Assembly: GCA_949752795.1 (NCBI GenBank)
Contig: OX457070.1
Location: forward strand, 42,492,185 to 42,556,184
Length of the DNA: 64,000 nucleotides
Source of the DNA: Hyperoodon ampullatus
Lineage: Eukaryota > Chordata > Mammalia > Artiodactyla > Ziphiidae
Direction: 5' to 3'
Shown here: positions 56,742 through 64,000 of the stretch, in pieces
Numbering within the stretch: position 1 is the first letter of the stretch
Layout: every line of letters begins with the position of its first letter
The notes under the pieces: generated by a model
What the model was told of the DNA's origin: nothing
The model's input: only the letters and a program-made list of their open reading frames with translations
Databases searched by the model: none
Position numbers and translations under genes: made by a program

Positions 56742-57207
56742 ACAGCTTCCAAAGGTAACCCTGAAGTGGCTCTATGCCTAATACAATGCCTTCTTGCACA
56801 AAACTGATGCTCAATTTCTTGAATGAAACAATGAGTGAATGAATGAATGGACCAGAAATCTAATCACTTCTAAAGTGGACTATGGAAAAAAAAAGATTTA
56901 TTGCCCATGCCATAGAATGTCTAGGTTTAATTCATTCATGTTATCAGCAATGTCTTCAGTGCAGAAGAAAAATTCTAACATAATGTGTACTCTACTGACT
57001 TGTCGGTTCAACAAAAAATGGGAAAGCTGGAATTCATTCAAAATCAGCCTAGGCTTCTACCATGAGCCTGGTTCTGTGTCCTGCCTGCAAGAGGCGCATG
57101 TCCTCTGCCTCCAGCATAGTCACTCACTCGGGATCTAAAGATTTTCCATAACCTCAGTAGGCTCCCAGCCTCCTCTGGCTTTTTCACTATTGTCACCCTC
57201 ATTCATA
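56742..57207. other. Unique sequence, no gene seen
   Basis: A 99-codon forward frame (56839-57138) has no recognised domain and no flanking signals I would defend as an exon. Confidence 0.4.
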
Positions 57208-57445
57208 GAGTGGGACTAGCACAGTGATTAAGAGCATAGTCTGTAGAGAAAGAATGCCTGGGTGAGAACCTGCCTCTGAAATTTTTAGTCTTGGGAGTTT
57301 GGGAAAGTTACTTAAGCTCTCCTCCTTTCTAAACAGGAGTACTAACAGTACCCACTCCTCCACCTGCTGAGGACACACTGAGAAACTCCAAGTTTAGAAC
57401 ACTGCTTGACACACACTAAGTTAATTCTCAATAAATTTTAGATAT
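57208..57445 (+). repeat. MIR SINE, nearly full length
   Basis: The tRNA-like start 'agcacagtgattaagagcat' leads into 'gagaacctgcctctgaaatt', 'gggaaagttacttaagctct' and an L2-like end 'gttaattctcaataaatttt'. Confidence 0.85.
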
Positions 57446-57524
57446 TACCATTTCTCTTCCTAAAGAATATAAGGTCTTAAGATGGCAGGCATCAGTGGAA
57501 AAAACATCAGTCAGCATGTCAGAA

Positions 57525-57640
57525 TTCCTAGACTGTCGTTTCAGGTCTGTTGCTAAATAAATATCTTAATGTGAGCACATCACTTAACGTCTCTGAGTCT
57601 CAATTTTCTTATCTTTCAAATGAGAGGGTGGCCAGATGAT
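57525..57640 (+). repeat. MIR SINE fragment
   Basis: 'gagcacatcacttaacgtct', 'ctgagtctcaattttcttat' and 'ctttcaaatgagagggtggc' are the MIR core. Confidence 0.7.
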
Positions 57641-58335
57641 TTGTATTTTCCCTTCCCACTCTACGACTCTATGTCTTATGTCTTATTCAGGTCTCTGTAA
57701 TCTAATGCTCAATACTTTGTTCAGCACATGAAGTACAGACAGACAATTCCATAACCTCCCTCTGACACCTACTCCAATTATTTTAAGAGTAAAACAATTA
57801 TGTATTTTATTACATAAGAGTTCACTCCTAGCATCCTTGCCATATGGTAAAGTGTGTAATAGGAAAGGCAGGTGGAGCCAAACAGGACTCAGATGCCCTA
57901 TCAAACAACCTGAGGGCAGATGTTATGGCCGAGAGTGTGGGATCCATAGGAACATCTGTAGAGAGCATCAATAACTCACAGAAGCTGCCACATTTATCTC
58001 CTAGCAAAGCACCTCAGGGATAAATAGCAGAATTCTAAGCACAGAAGTCACTCAAAAATATCTGTTGCTTTGTTTGTTTATGAAGAACACTCATTTCCTG
58101 ATCCTAGAAGACTGAATTTGAAGAGACAAAAAAAAGTATATGTCTTACTTTAGGTAAGGAATTATATATTTTGATTCCCTAGGGTCAACAAAATAGTAGA
58201 TTCTCAATATATGTATGTTTGATGAATGAATCAATCTAGATCTTCCAGTTCTGCGTTAATGAATGCAGATTGTTAGAAACTTGTAAATTAATTTTTATAA
58301 TTTCTCCTAATAAAGCATAGGGTATATCATTATAA
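57641..58335. other. Unique sequence, no gene seen
   Basis: No recognised repeat or coding signal. Confidence 0.4.
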
Positions 58336-58856
58336 TAATGGTCCCCAAGGACTCACTTCTCCCTCTGCCTATGTCTCTTTTGCAATGTTACATTGTTGCT
58401 TCTCCAATAAAGAGGTGGGGACTCTTTCTTCACCCATTTGAATCTAGGCTGGCCTGGTGACTTGCTTTGACCTTTAGAATGTAACAGAAGTGATATTGTG
58501 AAAGTTCCAGAGCTTAGATCTAAAGATTCCTTGTAGCTTCCGCCTGTGCCCTCTTAGGGCTCAGCCATCATGGAAAAAAGCAGGAGTCCAAATACTGATG
58601 AGAGACCATGTGGAGAGAGAGGTCCTAGTTTTCCAACCATTCCTGCCAAGGTCCCAGACATGAGGGTGAGACCTTCAAGACTCTGCAGCTCTAGCAGACC
58701 CACCAGATGAATGCAGTTCCATAAAGCAGTGTAGGCAAGACCAGCAGAAGAACTGTCCAGCCAAGCCACAGAATCATGAGAAACAGAAATCGTCATTGTT
58801 TTAAAACACTGAGTTTTGGGATGGTTTGTTACACAGCAACAGATCATTGATGCAAA
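58336..58856 (+). repeat. Probable ERVL/MaLR-type solo LTR
   Basis: 'ggctggcctggtgacttgct', 'gaatgtaacagaagtgatat', 'cacagaatcatgagaaacag' and the end 'tttgttacacagcaacagat' match the pattern of a common old mammalian LTR. No internal viral region. Confidence 0.65.
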
Positions 58857-59144
58857 ACTATTTCTGGGCCAGAATTGGCATAGTCACACCATAAGGAGTT
58901 TCATGAAAATCATATTATATCAGCAGTTCTGTCAGAGGGGGAAACGGAAAAAAGAGAGGAAAAATATTTAAATACTATATATGATAAAGGATAAAATCCC
59001 AGATTTTTTCAGTATACAAATTATGCAGGAAATGCAATGCAGGGATCAATTACCACATTAAATCTATTCATTGGTTTGGGGCCCTGCAGAAACAGTTTCT
59101 AAAGAGTAGATGCTTTTTTTGAACTAATTATTCCTTAGTTATCA

Positions 59145-59660
59145 TTCATTACATTAGTTATCTATTTCTGCATATCAAGTCACCCAAGAGCTTAGTGGTT
59201 AAAAGAACAACAGTCATTTATTATTCTCACAGTTCTGTGGATTGTGTATATAGGAGAAGCTTGGCTGAACGGTTGTGACTCAGAATCTCTCATGAGGTTT
59301 CAGTTGAGGTGTCAGCCTCAACTGCAGCCATCTAAAGTCTTGGCTGGGGCTGGAGAATCCAGTTCCAAGGTGTCTCACTCACATGGCTGGCAAGTGTGTT
59401 CCTCTCCACTTAGGATTCTTCTTGTAGCTCCTTGTGTGTCCTCATGCCATGGCACCTGGTCTCCCTCAGAACCAAAGATCCAAAAGACCAAAGCAGAAGC
59501 TAAAATGTCTCTTACGGCCTGGCCTCAGAAGTCAAATACCAGCACTGTTGCCCATATTCTATATGTACACACAGAGCAGCTCTGAGTTAATATAGGAAAA
59601 GACTACACAAGGGCAAAGCTTATTGCGGGTCCTCTTGGAGACTGGCTTCCACAACCTTAT
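59145..59660 (-). repeat. Probable ERVL/MaLR-type LTR, reverse
   Basis: 'acattagttatctatttctg' followed by 'gagcttagtggttaaaagaa' and 'tattctcacagttctgtgga', with 'cactcacatggctggcaagt' inside, is the reverse form of an old LTR. The far end near 'ggagactggcttccacaac' fits. Limits are approximate. Confidence 0.6.
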
Positions 59661-60599
59661 TGCCAAAAAAATTGACAGCTTATACTAAAAATACGTATGC
59701 AACAGGATTATTAAAAATAATGTAAGAAAGTGAAACCAGAAACCGTAAAGAGGCAAGAAGAAAGCTAATTCCATCTGGGCCTTCGGGTAAGATATTTATT
59801 ACAAGTCCACAGTCCCTTAACAGAAACCCTTGAGGCTAGATACATTTCAGAATTCAGAATATTTTGAATTTTAGAAAGGTAAGGAGGTACATACACCAGA
59901 TATTACACAATACACTCCAGTATTGTGTGAGGAACAACTTAAAATCAACTGCATTATTATTTAAGCAAAAAATATATGAATATTCAAACTAAGTGGGATA
60001 AAGACTTTAAATAGTCACATACATCCTTTTAGGTAAGATTTTGACAACAAAATTTTTTAAAGTCTAGGTCTTTAGAGCTTTGGGGATTTCAGAATTGCAG
60101 GTAAAACGTTGTGAACTATAGAAGTTGCACGTTCACAGGATCAGAACCTGTGGCTATAGATTCCCCTAGATTGTGTGTGCCTCCATTTCCATTTCTAGGC
60201 CTTGCCTCCCCATCAATTCCCCACTACTGCTGATCAAATTTGTCCCACAAACTCAGATACTGAGAGCTGCCCCAGTCATATTTGAGGTCTCCTAATGACC
60301 TATTTTTGTGCCTTGTATTTTGGTTCAGGGGCTAGGTTTTCATATTTGCTCAGCTATATCCAGCGCCTGTTTTCAGGTTTACAGCTACCATTTTATCACT
60401 GACAGCTCACAGTAACTATTGCATAGCCTAAGAAGTAGGATAGTTACCACACTTGAACCATAGATTTAGCTGTTTCCTGACAATCAAAGTTAAAAAACAA
60501 AGAAATTGAGAGCAACTGTTATTTTCCTTATGTCAAATTCAGATAGGAATTTAGTCAAATGACTATTTAAAAGGACATACCTCTAACCTGAGAGTGGAG
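59661..60599. other. Unique sequence, no gene seen
   Basis: No recognised repeat or coding signal. Confidence 0.4.
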
Positions 60600-61240
60600 G
60601 CGTCCAAAACTAGACACAACACCTCCAAGAAGTCACAAAGTAAAAGAGTTTTTGTTTGTCTAAAATAAAAATACAAAATTTCTAAACAGGGTTAAAAGAC
60701 AAGTGACAGACTGGCTAGAAACTTTGCAACATATAAAACAGAGAAGAAATTAATGAGAGCTCCTAAAATTAAAAACAAAAGGACACAAAAGCACATTAAT
60801 AGGAAATTCACAGAAAATATATTTAAATGTCTAACAAATATATTTTTTAAATTCCTGACATCACTAGGAATGAGGAAAATACAATTTTTAAAAGTGTGAC
60901 ACTATTTTTTACCCATCGGATGGGCAAAAATTTTTAAGTTTTATAATACCAAGTTTTTACAAGGTATAGAGAATAGCACTCTCATATACTATTAGCAGAA
61001 GTGTAAATGGTACAACCTTTGCAGAGGGTAATTTGGCAATATCTGTCCCAATGTTAAATGTAAATACATTTTAAGGACTGATTTCACTTCTAGGATTCTA
61101 TTGATATACACGAACAGAGATATGAGTAGTAGGAGTTTTAACTGCAGCACTGTTTGAAATAGTGAAAAATGCAAACAACCTATTGATAGGGGATTGTTTA
61201 AAAAAACAAAACTATGCACAGGAATTTGCTGTCTATGGGC
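60600..61240 (+). repeat. Old L1M ORF2 C-terminal region
   Basis: 'ggttaaaagacaagtgacag', 'catcggatgggcaaaaattt', 'agaagtgtaaatggtacaac' and 'aacaacctattgataggg' match the C-terminal ORF2 stretch of old L1M elements. No frame survives. Confidence 0.7.
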
Positions 61241-62403
61241 CCCTGGACTTCAGCCTGTTTTTGTACTGCCTGCAAGCTAAGAATAATTTTTACAATTTTA
61301 GAGAATTAAGGAGAATCCTATAGCTAAATCCAGGTTCACATTACCAATTATTTATCATTAATTTTATTTCTCTTACCTCACCTAGTAATAAATTTGAGCA
61401 AGTACTATAGATTTACTTGCCAAACGATTGGTTCCATAGTTTGCTCTAAGGGAAATACTGTGTTTGAGGAACAGATAATATAAGGAAACAACACTTGTTG
61501 GAAAAACACAATGAAAAGAAAAGGTAAGAGGGCAAACCACGGAAACTGAAAAACTAGCATGAGTGATGAAATCATATAGTGATGAAATCCATAAAGCAGG
61601 ATTAGGACATGCATATAAGGAAAAAATTACAACCAGAAGAAAAGGGAAAGCAAAAGTACACATAAGAAAAGGAAAAAAAATGATGAAGAAAGGAGAAAAG
61701 AGAAAAGGGCATTAGAAAACAGTGCTAGAGGAAGTGAGGATGAGTACTCAACAGGGCGAGAACATACTTGTGACTGTCTCAAAGAGCCCCTGCATACTAG
61801 CATAAAGCGATCCTGGAAAATGTTTGCCTCTGTGATGTTTTACATTTGCATTATTTGGTCCTGCATTAATTGAACAGGATAAACTATTTTTAACTGCATT
61901 AGGCACTAGGCAGTGTAAGTCACAGCTTTTAAACTATCAGTGTATAATTATGTCTCAGAATTTTTCTCCCGACAAGTATATAAGAAAATAGATGAAGTCA
62001 ATATAAAGGTACTATGATGGGAAAATACAATATGGTTAACATGCCCTGTTAGGAGTAAATGTGCATGAAGGGACACAAACACATAAGATCCCCTTTAGAG
62101 AAATATAAGTAACTTCAAATAGAGGAGAACACAGTCTAAGTGTCAAGCAAGCTTAACATCTTGGCTTTATGCATGATAGCATCAAAACTAGACTCATACC
62201 TGAGAAATTCTTTACAGTATAATTCTCTCAGTCATATTGTTATCTAAAGCTATCTTAGCCACAGAAATTCTAAACAGATTAACTCAGAGACTGCAGCCTG
62301 CAATGTGAGCAGATAAGAACATATTACAATTGCTTATCATGTCTTCCCAATGCAAATTGTTAAGCCAGTATTTCTTTCCTTATTTAACTTCTAAAACACT
62401 GTA
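61241..62403. other. Unique sequence, no gene seen
   Basis: Purine-rich at 61490-61730. It contains a 16-bp imperfect tandem duplication at 61562-61593 ('agtgatgaaatcatat' then 'agtgatgaaatccata'). Confidence 0.45.
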
Positions 62404-62720
62404 GTAGGCATTTTGGCATCCATGATCTTTGTCCCCTGGTACTACTCCTGTGGTTATGTTACATTGCGTGGTAAAAGAATATTGCAAATGTAATTAGGAT
62501 TACTAATCATCTGATCTTAAAATAAGGAGATTATTCTGGATAATCTGGATTATTCTGGAGAACCCAATGTAATCACATGAGTCCTTAAAAGCAGAAGAGG
62601 AAGTCAGAGAGATTCAAAGCATGAGAAGGACTTGATATGACGTTACTGGCTTGAAGGCAGAGGGGCCACATGGAAGGCCATGAAAAGGAACTGGACTCTG
62701 CCAACAACCTGAATAAGCTT
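62404..62720 (+). repeat. MaLR/MLT1-like LTR, left part of a split copy
   Basis: 'gtggttatgttacattgcgt', 'caaatgtaattaggattact', 'cccaatgtaatcacatgagt' and 'ctctgccaacaacctgaata' follow the order of an old MaLR-type LTR. It breaks off after 'agcttg' and resumes at 63297. Confidence 0.7.
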
Positions 62721-63296
62721 GTTTTAAAATGTAGGTTTTATTATTATTTAGGTAAGGTAAGGCCAACAGATCAGGAGACCATGGCCATTGAAAAGATAGT
62801 TTGTTACTCACAGTTGCCAAGAGGAGGGGCATGCCACACCACACAGGGCCACATAGGGAAGCACCAGGGTCACTCAGGAGGCAGAGAGTCTAGGGAAAAT
62901 GTGGGTCTTTATTGTGGTCTAGATGGGAAGGAAAGGACGAGGCAGGGTAAGCAGGCTTGGCCTTGGCTAGTTTGAATAATTTCAGCAGGTTCTAGGGTAT
63001 AGGGGTCCCTAGTTGCCTAGTACCCGTCCCTGGGTTGATTAGAGCAAGGGAATACTGGCCCTGAGTGTGACAGCCCAAAAATAGGAGGAAGTGAGGGTAT
63101 GGGCTCTGGATTGGTTAGTTTGCATATGAAAGGCACCCTTGCAGGTAAGTCATTTACTGTCTTTAGGAACTGGTTAGCCCTGGGAGGGGCAGTCTCTCCA
63201 GGGCCAGCAAAGTCCAAAGTGTCAAAGCATCAGAAATATAGAAAATAAGAATGCATATTAATTATTAATTATGCATTAATGCAGCATGCATATTAA
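62721..63296 (-). repeat. Insertion in the LTR, probably a class I ERV solo LTR, reverse
   Basis: A 576-bp segment that interrupts the MaLR-like LTR. On the reverse strand it reads like an ERV1-type LTR: an AATAAA signal (complement at 62908-62913) followed by a tail of about 190 bases, and a C-rich region upstream. No viral genes are present. The right end holds an inverted and direct repeat of 'gcatattaatt' (63251-63296). I could not define a clean target duplication, so boundaries and class are uncertain. Confidence 0.45.
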
Positions 63297-63490
63297 TTCT
63301 TCCCAATAGCTTCCAGAAAGGAATGCAGTCCTACCAGCACCTTGATTTAGCTTTGTGAGACCCTGAGCAGAAAATTCAACTGTGCCATGCCAGACTTTTG
63401 TTCCACAGATCTGTGAGATAACAAATGGATACTGTTTTAAGCTGCTACATTTGTGGCAATTTGTTACAGCAGCAATAGAAAATTAATACA
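63297..63490 (+). repeat. MaLR/MLT1-like LTR, right part
   Basis: 'cagcaccttgatttagcttt', 'gtgagaccctgagcagaaaa', 'ctgttttaagctgctacatt' and the terminal 'gcagcaatagaaaattaata' complete the LTR begun at 62404. Confidence 0.8.
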
Positions 63491-64000
63491 TATGCCAAAC
63501 CCTCCTTGGTGGCATGTTTCTAATTAATTCTCTGGGCATGTTATATTCTGTAGAACCTTCCACCACTTTCACAATTACAGTACAGAAAAAGGCTAATTAG
63601 AGAAGCTTTCTTCAATGACTATATTTGGCAGGTTTCCATCAAGCTAAATATAATGTGAAATTTTTAATGCTTTCTACCAATAGAGCATAGAGGAAAATTA
63701 AATCAAGATGTGCTTAGGAAATTAGTTTGAGTTTGTAGAACTCAGATTCTTAAAACTGTAAAGCATTTGGCTGTGTGAGATAGAATAAGTACTAATAACT
63801 GCAGCACACATTTATCCATCCCTATTAGGCAAATAGCTACCTAGATGTTGTAAACTCATGCTTTGAGCCACTCTCCACCCCAAATAAGATCACAGCAATG
63901 AAAGATAAAATGTAAAAAAGTGAAAATCTTTAAACTGTAGCCAAGCTTACAAAGAGACCAACATCTCTGTGGATCAGTAGCCAAACATTCATTCATTTGT
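63491..64000. other. Unique sequence to the window end, no gene seen
   Basis: No recognised repeat or coding signal. Confidence 0.4.

Noticed and set aside
1..64000. Bacterial-type features such as operons, CRISPR arrays, riboswitches or prophage
   Set aside because: The sequence is clearly mammalian nuclear DNA by its repeats; no such features are present.

Overview
The window is a piece of mammalian nuclear DNA, most likely from a whale or dolphin. Twelve copies of a tRNA-Glu-derived SINE are present; each starts with a 'ggcttccctggtggcgcag'-type head and has a B-box-like 'gggttcg'. These match the CHR SINE family of cetaceans and hippo, and several have perfect target-site duplications and clean A-tails, so they are young. 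Cetartiodactyl-type L1 3' ends, mammal-wide L2 and MIR, hAT and Tigger fossils and MaLR-like LTRs complete the picture. I see no host protein-coding gene, no exon I can defend, no rRNA or tRNA gene and no CRISPR. All recognisable coding potential is decayed L1 sequence, so the window is intergenic or deep intronic.

Layout. 1-6.7 kb: L1, L2 and MIR fragments, a MER2-like and a hAT element, two CHR SINEs. 6.7-15.1 kb: mostly unique AT-rich DNA with L2 and MIR fossils. 15.1-22.3 kb: the densest nest. An old L1 (15122-15802 plus 18853-21712) holds four SINEs and a unit made of a younger truncated L1 plus about 1 kb of L2-derived sequence, which looks like an L1 3' transduction. 22.3-33 kb: mostly unique, with small DNA transposons and an LTR. 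33-41.5 kb: SINEs (one inserted in the tail of another), a TA-rich palindromic tract, a long L2 with a second L2 inside it. 41556-48825: a full-length 7.27-kb L1 with 5'UTR, broken ORF1 and ORF2, 3'UTR, A-tail and a 15-bp target-site duplication. 48.8-64 kb: unique DNA with L2, MIR and MaLR-like LTRs, one SINE, an L1M fragment, and an LTR split by a probable ERV LTR insertion.

Nothing here works together as a pathway. The biology is the layered history of retrotransposition: MIR, L2 and L1M are the oldest, then hAT, Tigger and MaLR, then cetartiodactyl L1, then CHR SINEs. The best leads are the probable 3' transduction, the L1 copy with no stop between the ORF1 tail and ORF2, the SINE-into-SINE-tail insertion, a head-to-head SINE pair and the split LTR. 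I found no new functional system.
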